Shown piece by piece: positions 37,001 to 47,749 of a stretch of 64,000 nt of DNA (within the stretch, counting starts at the first letter, position 1; each line of letters opens with the position of its first letter). A model generated the notes under the pieces. That model was not told the origin of the DNA and searched no databases. It saw only the letters and a list, made by a program, of their open reading frames with translations. This stretch comes from Sinonovacula constricta (Eukaryota > Mollusca > Bivalvia > Cardiida > Solecurtidae), in assembly GCA_007844125.1 (NCBI GenBank), contig CM017556.1:19873107-19937106 (forward strand), in the 5' to 3' direction. A program made the translations under genes and the position numbers.

Positions 37001-37661
37001 TCTGTGCAAGAAACCAGGCACTCTGGAACACGTTCTATCTTCTTGTTCCACAGCACTGACGCAGGGCAGATATCGCTGGCGACACGACAACGTCCTCAGA
37101 GAGGTTGCCGATTGGCTGGAAGGGGAGAGGAAGAAGCCACGCAAAAGTAACCTACAAGCAGGCCGCATCAACTTTGTGAGACCAGGTGAAACTGCGAAGA
37201 CAGAAGCTCCACAGAAAAAATCAATCCTTGACGGCGCCACAGGATGGAATATGGCAGTCGACCTAGGAAAGAAGCTCGTGTTCCCGGGTATCGTCCAGAC
37301 CAACTTGAGACCAGACATTGTACTGTGGTCCGAGACAGGCAAGAAGCTCGTTGTCATCGAGTTGACAGTACCTTGGGAGACGAGATGTGAAGAGGCCTAT
37401 GAGAGGAAGAAGGCCAAGTACACTGATTTACTTGAGCAGTGCCGACACCGAGGTTGGCGGACATGGCTCTTCCCTATCGAAGTAGGCGCTAGAGGGTTCT
37501 GTGCGCAATCTGTATGCAGATTGATGACAGCTGTTGGCACCACTGGCAGAGACAGGCGCCGGGCAATCCAGAAGCTGAGCCAGGCTGCAGAGCGGGCGTC
37601 TAGCTGGCTGTGGCTACGACGCGAGGAGACAAGCTGGATGCGATCAACCTCCACACCGTAA
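34074..37661 (+). CDS. R2-like polyprotein: zinc finger, reverse transcriptase, CCHC finger, restriction-like endonuclease
   Basis: 1195 residues. An N-terminal C2H2-type finger lies at about 88-109 (CPCGKVCKNQRGLRIH...C). A basic Arg/Lys-rich helical linker covers about 245-325. The reverse transcriptase is about 405-720: GSAPGPNAIPYKVYK, FRTISLLNVEGKIF, motif A VVWLDLANAYGSIPH (Asp539) and the catalytic motif GFMDDLTL (Asp641-Asp642). A CCHC knuckle sits at Cys975, Cys978, His986 and Cys991. A PD-(D/E)xK-type endonuclease follows, RPDIVLW (Asp1081) with VVIELTVPWE (Glu1096). This finger-RT-CCHC-RLE order defines the R2/CRE/NeSL-type superfamily, which inserts by nicking DNA and priming reverse transcription on target DNA. 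Odd points: FMDD replaces YADD/FADD, and motif B is GIVTGCTVSVVLF rather than a QGxxLSP type. The first Met is assumed; Met79 is an alternative. Codon use is GC-richer than nearby DNA. Confidence 0.93.
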   Translation: MATRNRLVTLERQLTPGTDWNRGTRGSIPTCSLREKTPTDKLQTPRMKDTPRVFREGGEDERLTWTDFMESTRPAQSTMNPAPGTATCPCGKVCKNQRGLRIHQGKSGCQRVRPLEQRIASMASETREYSSQETTHSTVELSAQETARDATRDPVMDEDDPLLELLNYSQDTSSQPPEQEAIPDRPRPMPTTRTPKIKWPKASEKAPWKQFDEDLDIILESSMQGPVHRKLHTLTTLVYSVAKERFGIEEAKKRKEAPKPNRRQHRIENLRKEIRQLKKQYRDSSPMQRLGLSQLRDTLRTQLKSLRQAENTRRKARERTRKRAAFTANPFKFAKTLLDKERSGTLETPLEEVEKYLHDTHSDVNREDALGDCDRIDPALPPKTPLVFTEPTLGEVKDVIKKARWGSAPGPNAIPYKVYKMCPLLLKRLWRLLKVVWRKGDVPEAWKEAEGIFTPKERNSKTVNQFRTISLLNVEGKIFFAILARRLTSFLTTNAYIDTSVQKGGVPGFSGCVEHTSAISQLIQEAKTGKKDLTVVWLDLANAYGSIPHQLIYTALQHYHVDNHVQKIITNYLDGIKLRFSVGDQLTKWQKLEKGIVTGCTVSVVLFVMGMNLLINAAIRETRGPKTESGIYLPSSRGFMDDLTLTTPTHVQARWMLTALTDVASWARMKFKAVKSRSLIIKKGKTTDRFVLRVQNEEIPSITKNPIKCLGKWFDASLADKDNVKKLENQVEDGLKKIDRSNLPGKFKAWLYQHALLPRLIWPMMLYEVPSSTIEALERITSRHLRKWLGIPPSFSSVGLYGKTNKLQCPLSSLVEEFKTAKTRLVLTLRDSPDEQIREAGIVTRTGRKWSATETVSQAESSLMHKDIVGVTAVGRQGIGATKTLLWSQANQTERRALIQSEVRKEEENKRQARAVEMGAQGAWTTWETMDRKLTWEDIWKYEPLRLSFLLRSVHDLLPSPANLCRWGLITDPTCSLCKKPGTLEHVLSSCSTALTQGRYRWRHDNVLREVADWLEGERKKPRKSNLQAGRINFVRPGETAKTEAPQKKSILDGATGWNMAVDLGKKLVFPGIVQTNLRPDIVLWSETGKKLVVIELTVPWETRCEEAYERKKAKYTDLLEQCRHRGWRTWLFPIEVGARGFCAQSVCRLMTAVGTTGRDRRRAIQKLSQAAERASSWLWLRREETSWMRSTSTP

Positions 37662-37674
37662 GACGGTGGGCCCA

Positions 37675-37721
37675 CCCGCCATTACAGATGTACTTGGATA
37701 AGGGCCGAAACATCTGGCGGG
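37675..37721 (+). other. Conserved hairpin in the retrotransposon 3' UTR
   Basis: CCCGCCattaCAGATGT pairs with ACATCTGGCGGG across an 18-base loop: two perfect helices of 7 and 6 bp interrupted by a small bulge. It is preceded by the palindrome GGTGGGCCCACC. R2-type enzymes recognise structured 3' UTR RNA, so this is a candidate recognition element. The same hairpin is in the truncated copy at about 33908-33954. Confidence 0.6.
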
Positions 37722-37829
37722 CACCAAGCTGACGATGGAGGTTGATCTGCAGTCAAGAACCGACCTTAGTAAAAGGGCGGTTAAGACTGTACTATCCACA
37801 CGAAACGACAAAACTTTAAGATATTTCTT

Positions 37830-39722
37830 ACTTTCTAAAACAAGAACTTTATGTCGACACACAATTTGGTTTTTGTGGTATCAGGTCAACAGTTGACGCA
37901 ATTTTTGTATTAAATGCGATAAAACAAAATACTCTTAATAATGGCGATCGTCTGTATTGTGCATTTGTTAGTGTATATCTAAATGGCTTATTGTTTAAAC
38001 TGTTCAAATTAGGGATCAATTCGAAGATGCTGAAAATAATAAAAAGTATATATAATGATTAAAATGTTGTGTAAAAGGGTCATCATATAATTCATTTTTT
38101 TCGACTGTGCTGTTGGCTTAAAACAAGGTGAAGTGCTTTCCCCAATTTTGTTTTCGTTCTTCATCGAAGATATTGACAAATTTCTCAATGGTGGTAATTC
38201 TGATCTTACCACCGGAGATGTCTTTAATGGTTTTACTTTCAGCAGATGACATGTGTATTTTGGGTAAGGGTCCTGAAGATCTTAAAAAAAACTTAGATCA
38301 GCTATCCTTGTATTGTAAAAAATGGCAATTAGACGTCAACACTGCAAAAACTAAGATTTTTGTATTTAGAAAGCGTGGTGGCTTAAGAGACGGTGAATCA
38401 TGGATATATGACGGTCGTACTCTTGAAGTCGTCAATGACTTTAATTATCTTGGGACTGTGTTTAACTACACAGACACCGTTTTATTAAATCAATCTACAT
38501 TAAAAGGAAAAGGGTTGAAAGCATTAAACTTGTTATGCTACAAAGTTAAGCCATACCCATTGAGTTCTAAAGTTCTTTGCCTGTTATTTGATGAATTTGT
38601 TGGTACCATAATAAGTTATTCTTGCGAGGTCTGGGGCTTTAGCAAATCAGAGCAGATAGAAAGAATTCACCTCATGTTTTTAAAGAGTATTATTCGGATT
38701 GAATCAATTACTCCTAGTATCTGTATATACGGCGAATTTGGGTGCTATCTATTGTTTGTTCTAAGGCATGTCCGTATCATAAAATACTGGTGTAAACTTG
38801 TTTATACTGATAATGTCTTACTATCTACAAATTATAGAAAAATGTTAACTGGCAGTGCATATGGACTAACGAATTGAGCTACACAAGTAAAAACTATTTT
38901 CGATAGCCATGGATTTTCGTTTGTATAGAAAAATCGTTATTCTCTCAACTTAAAATCATTTTAACTTCTGTTCTAAACTAGGGTTATCAATTCATTTGTA
39001 CAAAATTGGTATCACGAACTGAACAATAGAAATTCCTTGTTATTGTATAAACATGTTAAGACCACGCTCGGGCTCGAGTGTTACCTATGTACTCTACCAA
39101 AGTCCTTCAGAAGCATATTAGCCCGACTCCGCCTATCTTCTTATGACCTAAGAATAGTTACTGTCAGGTATGGTAGAAACAGGGAAGAAAGACATTTGCG
39201 GTTTTGCACTCTTTGTAACAGAAATGTGATTGAAGATGAATACCACTTTTTATTGGTGTGTCCTGTATTTCCTGCATACTGTAAACTATATATAAATCAC
39301 AACTATTATAACAGACCATCAACCGTTATTTTACTGAACTGTTAAAAGTAAAAAACACATCAAAACTAATTAAGTTATGTAGATACATCAGAGAATCATT
39401 TATCCGACGCAAATCTTTACTTATATGTTAGATATGTGAAATTAAAATACAAAGTGAATGTTCATGTTTATACGCTACAATTTCATTTTTTTGCTGGTTT
39501 TCCTCACTCATTTCTGTTATATACCTATTTTAGTATAAGATGTGATTTATTATCCTGGACTTTTAACCTTCATTAATATGCTATCCAATGTATACATATA
39601 TGTACCTGACTAACCAATGATTACGTGACTAACACCTTTATAACTGTACATTGTTTTATGATGGCGAGAGAGTGAACACAATCTAAGCCTAAACAAAATA
39701 TGTTCTGTTCTATTCTGTTCTG
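37830..39722 (+). pseudogene. Decayed CR1/jockey-type non-LTR retrotransposon
   Basis: In shifting frames: NNGDRLYCAF and LLFKLFKLGINSKMLKIIKS (about 37930-38060), GLKQGEVLSPILFSFFIEDI (38115-38180), then the catalytic SADDMCILGKGPEDLKKNLD with WQLDVNTAKTKIFVFRKRGG (38240-38400). It ends with the C-terminal knuckle RFCTLCNRN..EDEYHFLLVCPV (39200-39270). At least one frameshift (near 38,190) and several stops break it. The 3' end is a TGTTC microsatellite at about 39698-39722. No endonuclease or ORF1 is visible. Its left side begins close to the R2-like element end at 37,800. Confidence 0.85.
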
Positions 39723-40826
39723 TGTTGCCACGTATTTTATTAACGTAGCTTTGGCAGCAGTTATGAACATTAAGTAACCGGTCGGCGATCGGGTGGGTAA
39801 AGGGTGTCATATGAGATGCATATCACTTTGATTGGTTTAAAATACACGCCTTAAAGCTGATCCTCGTATGTAGCATTTTGTTACGGCAGCTTTATGACAC
39901 AAACCCCAACTGTGTGGTTTACAGAACAATTTCAAGTCACCAAAAGACTTATTCACGTAAATGTATATGTGTAAAGGTTTTTGCTGACAGGAAACGTGTT
40001 AAGGATAGCTAATGACCCATATGGCTCTTAAAAACTATGCAGGGTTTATTTATCGTGAATGACGTAACTCCAAAAAGCCATTTTTCTTTAGTTAATTTAG
40101 TGTGTTTTAGATTAAACTAGATACAAAGGTGTGTTTCTTACTAAGTTGAAAAGAAGTGCGTGGGTAAAACATCCGTTCGCCAACTCGCTTAAGTGATAAT
40201 AATTAAGCGATTATGCATTGATCGTCTTTATATGGCATTAAAACGTTAACTATGCTTTAAAGTATAATTAGAAAACATTCGGTTTACTTTACATACTGTA
40301 TATTCAATTTTGTGTATAATTGAAAACAACTTTCGCGTGAAACATATCGAGCCTCGAAAGTTGCGTGTAAAATGGTTTTAAATGGAAATCTGACATGTGT
40401 ATGCAAACACACACATAGAAACAAAACCCTTTTCCCCATGTATTTTTTCCCGTTACGCTTTCGTTTAAGTTCCTCAGTATAAATTATGCTAAAAAGTCTT
40501 TTACTTGCAAAGCATGCAGTTTCTCTAAAGAAAGCGATCGATTCTTTTCCATTTTCTATAAGCGGAAATGGAGACCTGTCACGTATGACCTCGTTTTCGA
40601 TTTGCTGTGCAACATTGTACCTACAAAAATCGCCGATTTGGAAACTGGTCTTTTGCAAGCTACACATTGTTGTAGCAAGCTACAATGTTAAAAAACATAC
40701 AGAAAACTTCAAATGCGTATTTATTTGATCACGAAGGCCGTAGGCCTGAGAGACAAAATTTATGCATCTGAACGACAAACCGTGATATATTGGGCGTTAA
40801 ATCACGCAAACTTAAATCCTGTTTCC
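39723..40826. other. Intergenic DNA
   Basis: No exon, RNA gene or element with clear ends was found. A 127-codon minus-strand frame (40284-40667) has no recognised motif. Confidence 0.5.
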
Positions 40827-41197
40827 ATAGATAGTTTACATCTGATGTCATAGACACTGATAAGACAGTTTAAGGCAGCCATATTTGAAGGCAGAATGCA
40901 GGCCGAAGGTTGATAGTTTACAAGGTAAAAAAAAAATACAACAAAGAGCCAATAATTTTATTTACTTCTGTGTATTAATTCTTTGTGCATTTACCAATTT
41001 TGAAAATATTGTAATCTAAAAATAAGAATTTTAAGCTCTTTGCAATAGTGTTTAGCTTTTAATATTTGGACCAAAATAAGGAAAATACAAGAAAATAAAA
41101 ATTACGCTTCTATACAGTTCATCTGAAAATCCCTTGAAGTTGCCATCAAAGATGGCTGCCAAGATAATGGATCTTCAATGATGTGGGAACTATCTAT
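40827..41197 (+). mobile_element. TIR family copy 4 (371 bp, internally deleted)
   Basis: Ends ATAGATAGTTTACATCTGAT and GATGTGGGAACTATCTAT; interior blocks GGCAGCCAT and AAAGATGGCTGCCAAGATAA. It is shorter than its relatives because of an internal deletion in the first half (an A-rich run at about 40,927). Confidence 0.8.
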
Positions 41198-41622
41198 TCT
41201 AACACGTTCTACAAGAAATTTTGACTCAAAAGGGACACAAATGCGAATTTCAGTATACGCAGTGTTGTTTCCTTTGGATGTTCTAATTCACCCCGCGTGC
41301 TTCCTGTTTGTTGTTGTTGTTTTAAACATCAACAACCGACAAAATTGCATATTTTATTTTTTATTTTGTTATCATAATTTAATACTTATTTATTAGTAAA
41401 ACAAAACAGTTACTTTCCAAGATAGGCTAAAGTTTAAGGCGAAGGCCATGTGAACGAAAAGAAAAACTTATCACAATTTGTCAGCTTAGTCAAAATACGA
41501 AAATGGGTAAGGAAAGTAAAAGGAACAGCTATTCTATTGCAGTAAAAATATAATTTTTAATAGTCCCGCTTTATGCCGTGATATATCGTTTATTTTAATC
41601 ACGGCAAAATCCGTCTTTGTTA

Positions 41623-42074
41623 ATAGATAGTTTCCATGTGATGTCATAAGTACTGATAAGTCAGTATAAGGCAGCCATTTTTGAAGGCAGAAGCTAATGC
41701 AAGCTGAAATCGGGAAATATGTGCTGTATTAAACTCACCACTGTGTTTTTATTTTTCGATCTATTTTACTGAATTTTATATCAAATTTAACAGCTTTTAT
41801 GAAGTATTTTACATTTTGATAGTTTAAAAGGTAAATAAGTTATATGTATTAATTCATTGAGCATTTATCAATTAAAAAAATATTGGATTTAAAAAATATG
41901 AATTTCAAGAGCTTTCCAATGATGTATAGCTTTTAATTTGTAGACCACAAATAAAAAAAACAACAAGAAAATAATTTTTACACTTCTATGAATTTCATCT
42001 GAAAACTCCCTTGATGTTGCCAACAAAGATGGCCGCCAAGATAATGAATCTTCACTGATGTGGAAACTTTCTAT
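41623..42074 (+). mobile_element. TIR family copy 5 (452 bp)
   Basis: Begins ATAGATAGTTTCCATGTGAT and ends GATGTGGAAACTTTCTAT, in the same orientation as copy 4 and 425 bp downstream of it. Confidence 0.8.
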
Positions 42075-42588
42075 AGACGTAAAATATTGAGAGTGATAGA
42101 ATGTTTATTTGCGCCCTTGTTATTGTTATTATATGATCTGTTGAATGTTGAATGCTAAATTGATAAACAGGACACGATTTTAGTAAATTAGGGGTAATAT
42201 TCTGCATGACCCCCAAACCACCCCAAAGCCTACCCCCACCGCACCCCAAAGTCAATGTTTCGACCCATAGGTCCAATTTAATTCCACGTGGTTATTTGTA
42301 CTCATCTCTGAAGTTCTATTGAAGGCACACATGTTAGTAAGATACAGATATACATCCAATTTAGGTAAAGTGACATCGGCCCAATATCGGTTGAATGTTT
42401 AAAAACGAGATATGATATGCTATGCAAAACCGACTTCGGCCTGATATGGAAATCTGATATTGGTGCGATAAACAAAGCCATATTGGTCCGATTTACAATG
42501 CTTTCATGGTTTAAGAAAAAATGTATCTAGTATCTTGTTTTTTCCAATAGGAGACTGTGTTCATAATTCATAAGCTATGAATCGACAT

Positions 42589-42959
42589 CAGGCGCGTATC
42601 TGGGCCGCTTTTTAAGTTACGCATACTTACAAGGGAAATTACCCTTGTAGTAATACTTTTGAATATATTCGGTTCTTTTCTAATGAATAACATATCAAAT
42701 GCGGACATGCGAGAATCTTAACGCAAAATATGATCAACTAAAATTCTGACGTGCATAAGTTAAATCATTTTAAACCTTTTTAACTTGATTGGGGTGGCAA
42801 TAAGATTTTATAACAAAGAAACTACGCAAATAAAATATATCATTCTTAAACCCGGGTTAGGTATCGACTTTCTTAGTGTTTTAGGTACTTTTAGATTTTC
42901 GATATTTCTAGCGGAGGTTACGCACGTGCGTAAAATGCGTAATGGCAGAAACGCGCCTG
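42589..42959. mobile_element. hAT-like MITE (371 bp) with perfect 8-bp target duplication
   Basis: Termini CAGGCGCGT / ACGCGCCTG are bordered by ATCGACAT at 42581-42588 and 42960-42967. An 8-bp duplication with CAGG/CCTG ends is diagnostic of the hAT superfamily. The interior shares CCCGGGTTAGG and a GCGTAA.ATGCGTAATGGCAG segment with the element at 7776-8227. No transposase. Confidence 0.88.
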
Positions 42960-42967
42960 ATCGACAT

Positions 42968-44374
42968 TAATAATAAATCGCGGTCAGACAATACTATGAG
43001 ATCGGATTTATGCCAGATTCGTTATCTATAAAAATATAAATCCTCATCGCGACTGAAATATTAAAGATTGAACGAAAACTGATTGTATGTATTGCGGGAA
43101 TAGGCTGTCACACACGATTCACACAGAGCAGGAAATTGATCTACAACACAGTTTCTGGATAAGACCTTGTGTGGATTTTTCAGGCCAGCTCTTAAAAGTA
43201 GTATGCGACAGTTTTCCAATATCTTGTATATGCAACAACACCTTCACATTGTTCTGGGGAGTTGAGCATAATTGCAGCATATACTATATAGTACTTGGGT
43301 TAACGTAAATGCTTTTAAATGCTTTTTAGCATTACTCCAGTTGTTAGGCTGTAAATAAGGTAAAATATTTCGTATTAAATGCCTATTATTTCTAAATCAT
43401 TATATAAGCACGATGGGGATTTCGGCTAAAAATACAGATCGGCGTCAACAAAACTACGTGGTTTTCTTAGTTTAAAAATAGCTAACTGTGCAGCAAGGTT
43501 CGCATGGGAAATATTCTTTTGTAATGACAAGTGGGTGCTATTTTTTACTTTTCAAATGGATGAAGGGAACAAATGTACAGCATTCCGCAGGATCCTTTCG
43601 GGAAACAGTAATCTTTTGTTTGCATAAGAGAAAAGAATGGCATAAACTGTCAGATACCACCTTTAAAAATGGGTATTCCCTGGTCTATCTGTCCTTTCCA
43701 CCACGTCTCCTCCTCTCTCTCTCTCTCTCTCTCCGCCACCCTCCCCTCCCACCATTGAGCTGTCACTATTGACTAATGAAATATTTGCAAAACAAAATGA
43801 TTCCACGTAATCGTGGATGACTATTATTAGTTAGATTGGTGCACTAGGTGTTGTGGGCTCATTCAGCATACCCTATTTTAACCTTATTAGGTTCTCGAAT
43901 GGACATTATTTATCAAAGTGAGGATTCTGAACTTCAAAATTCCGCTCCTACTCAAATAAAATTACTCTGAATCACCGTTCCAACTTTTTTATGTGCACAG
44001 ATTATTATACATTATTTCTTTTCATTGTCTTACTGTTTATATAGTGTCGCAAATTAGGGCAATACCATCAAGGAGGCCATACATCCTTCTGGAACACTCA
44101 AACACAGGTAATGTATTATTACATGTATGCAGAATGTCTGGACCGAATTTAAAATATGTCATCAGTACCAGCGGCTCTCAATTACAGTCCCACAAAATGT
44201 TCCGTTTCAGTAAATTTACTCAGATTTGTTTTATAAATATAGTCTAGAGTACACACGCCTGTCAATCATACGACGCTTTATGTGAATTATTGTTTTCTAA
44301 CTCAACATTTTGTGATCGATTTTTTTAAAAAACTTCACCTTCGTTTTGCTTTGCTCAAATATAACCAATCAAAT
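42968..44374. other. Intergenic DNA with a short (CT)n tract
   Basis: A pyrimidine tract (CTCTCT) lies at about 43704-43735. No supported gene; open frames are under 100 codons and lack splice context or motifs. Confidence 0.5.
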
Positions 44375-46622
44375 AATAGACCATTTCAAACCAAGCATCT
44401 AGCCAATCCTATTCCGCTGATCAAGTAGACGCTTTGTGAGAAAATCTCGCGAGACTCGACCTGTTTTGCAAAACTGGGGGCTCTTCACTTCCGGATTTTG
44501 TATTATCTAATTGAACGTAATACAGTGCTGAAAATCATGAAATTGAAAAAAGTTCAACGTCTGAATAACCATAAGTTGCCAAATAGTGCACGTATACAAT
44601 CATCAATTAAAAGTTAAATAAAACAACCGTAATAAAAACGAACTTATATCACATCCATTTACATGTTAAATATTAAAGAAATTATAATCATTACCGCCAT
44701 TAAATTTATCTGGCCACACATGATCATCATCATGATTCCATATTACCTGTATAATCACCTTTAATCATCATCATCAGCAGCAGCATCACCGCCATCACGA
44801 TCTACATCGTAATCGTCATGGGCATCACCGTAAGCGTTTTTACCATTTACATAATAATCATAAACAGCATCGGTATCACCGTCATCATTATCAGCAGTAG
44901 CAGCAGCAGCATCACCGTCATTTGCATCATCATTACTTTATTTACAGGTGTATGGATCTTTGTCAAGCAAATTTTCTTATGCTTCTAATTTTAGTTGTTA
45001 TATATCTTATAATGAACAATGTTGTAAATTTGGACAATGGTGTCAAAATCCCTATTTCTTAATGCATCGGTCACATAATGCGCTATTACGTATAAATGAT
45101 TAATAGGAATTCGTGGACTGCGATTCAAAATCTGCATACAACTTTTGACTTTACTTGATTTGCAATTATTTGAATGAGGGTCTACACGCCTGGCTACGTC
45201 TTATATTCCCATTCATGGCTTGAATGTTCTATGGCAAAATGTGGTCTAAAGTGGGCCCTACCGGGTACTTAATTTTTGTACACATTTAAAGATAGAAATG
45301 TATTAATTTAAAATATCGTTTTGTAAATTCAGTATGTTTCTCTATGGGCGTCGGTCCCTTTCATACCATCATAAAGTTCTACTCTAATTGAATCCCTAAT
45401 TTTATGACATGAGCGGACACCCCAACTAATTAAGCTAATTGGCAGTTTTATGACACCTTGTTTGTCTAGTGGACAGGAAGTGTGACCGTGTTTTGGCGTC
45501 TTTTCCCCTTCGCAAGAATTAACACATGCATCCGCTATGCAGCTGTGTTTGAAACTGTCACCATATGGCAGTCGTGTGGTTTATGACCTTCACCATTTAC
45601 AGACCAATATGCATTGACTTACGCGAGGACAACAAAAAGAACAAAACACTAAGGTATACAATATCTTTTTTGGCTCATAAAAGGACCTAACGCTATATTT
45701 AGCAGTACCCACAATGGTGCACTCTTTCCCAACCCCACTATTTTTTCGTTAAGGAAGAGGAAACGTGGATGTTGGGATTTCAAGGAACACAATCTAATGT
45801 ATATTTTCATCTCGTGTTTATTGCAAAGGTATTATTTCAATAGCTCGCCTATTCTTTTGTAGTTAATCCATACCTTAAATATAAATAATTCCTTTATAAA
45901 AATGCTTATGATCATTCAATGGACTAAAGAAGTTTGTAAGGATATTTATATAAGTAAAAACATGCGCAGTCTGAAGTATTACTACATAGTAAAGTTTCCC
46001 CCCTCCACTCTCACTCTTTTAGAACTTATATTTATGCCGCGAAGGTAAATCGTCAATAACGTTGCATATTTTTTCATAGCACACGCCGTTCACGTGTACT
46101 TATCATTTTTAATCTCTCAACAGTACCCAACGTTCACACCCTCTCTATCTTCTAAATGGCAGCTTGAAGACAAATTCATGTTACACAGTATTGTGAAATA
46201 ATGGGTCGGTCAATTTGACACATAAATATTTATTTTCGGCGACTTCAAATGATAGTGACCGTCGATTGTTTCCCAGAAATTTCTTTGTTGTTGCAGTGTT
46301 AGCCAGAGAGCCCTCCGCGCCAGAAAGAAATAACACAGCATTTATTTTTTACAACTTTGAAGAAATTAAAATCAAGTGATGTAATAGCGACTCCATGTTA
46401 TAAGTGCGTGATCAATGTTGTTAACAGCCGTTAATTGGCGCTAATATGTGCAAACCGAAAAAAAAAAAAAACCCAACTTGTTTTCTAAGAAAGTACGGAC
46501 ACAAATGATGAAATCCTTTGCGCAAGAGCCCCCAGTTTTGACAATCGAAAGATAACGGGTCAAGTCTCGTAGCGCGAGATATAAATCGGCGCATGCGCAC
46601 TGGATGTTTGAAATGGTCTATT
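44375..46622. mobile_element. 2.25-kb non-autonomous DNA element with long (about 110 bp) terminal inverted repeats
   Basis: The left end AATAGACCATTTCAAAC is matched in inverse at the right end (GTTTGAAATGGTCTATT, 46606-46622). Homology continues inward: TCTCGCGAGACTCGACC against CTCGCGCTACGAGACTTGACC, and CAAAACTGGGGGCTCTT on both arms. The interior contains a CAT/CAG/CAC-rich degenerate microsatellite (about 44720-44935) and no transposase. No target duplication is evident. Confidence 0.75.
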
Positions 46623-47207
46623 CTCTCCACTTTACCGGGTGTAATATGTGTAATACATGTACTGTGTCATTTGACTGAACGCGAATGTGACTGGACAGTT
46701 GGCCCACCAATGAGAAAACATTAAAATGATACATCATCCCAGATAAGAGTAGGTTTGTTTTCTGAAAGGCAACTTCCTTTTCTCAAGCAATGCATCAAAA
46801 ATCTTATTTTCGCAAAAAACTAAAATCATGTTTGATCGTAAAATAAACAAGCATTGGGTTATCTAGATTTGTATAGACGCTTGAATCGTAAACTTGGTGT
46901 TCACATTGCCGTCACACCCTAGATGTTCGAAGAGATAATTACAAATCATATACAAATGTTTATAGTTCGTCTTGACAATACATATCGCAGTCGCGGGTTT
47001 GTTGCAAGGTTGACATTAAATCAGATGTAAAAATCTTGTTTTATTGACTTAATATTTTACGCCAACCATTCGACGTCTCCCATATTTTGTAGTCTCGGTT
47101 GGTTGCTCTGGATTCAACTAGCAACTGTATAGGGGACACTTTGGTGATCTTCGTTATGGTTGGATTTGCATCTGACATTTTTAGTATAACATTTTATCGC
47201 CGAAACA

Positions 47208-47335
<128 letters not shown>

Positions 47336-47749
47336 GGACTTATAAAGAGACCATTTATCTTAAATTCGCAAATGGGCGCACAGTTTGTCCAGTAATATAC
47401 ATGGAGTGTAATTTTAAGTTTTAATTCAAGTCGTCTGCTTGTTGTTGGCTTGGTGTTATGTATATCACTGTTGTCTAAAAGGGGAATTGTGTGCTTCGCA
47501 TATTGGCATGATCAAGGATTATTGTAAAGATAAAAAGATCTTTATTCAAATGTGGGTATTACAGAATGTCTCTAAGTGTCTTTCATGATAAAACACTCTT
47601 CACATAATTTCTAGCTTAAATTTGTAATAATTTCCTATTTCATAGAGGATAAAATAGTCATTATCAACATTTACGTCTTTGGCATGTTAAAGAATGCAAC
47701 ATTTATGTTACATGGCACGAAATAATTTTTTATTCATGGCTTACAATTT

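Larger units (their letters stand above)
34034..37800 (+). mobile_element. Full-length R2-superfamily (restriction-like endonuclease) non-LTR retrotransposon
   Basis: The element is 3767 bp: a 40-base 5' UTR, one 1195-codon ORF (34074-37661) and a 139-base 3' UTR without a poly(A) tail. The head-to-tail arrangement with the truncated copy fixes both ends. An intact frame and about 0.3% divergence between the copies suggest very recent activity. No target-site duplication is recognisable. Confidence 0.92.
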
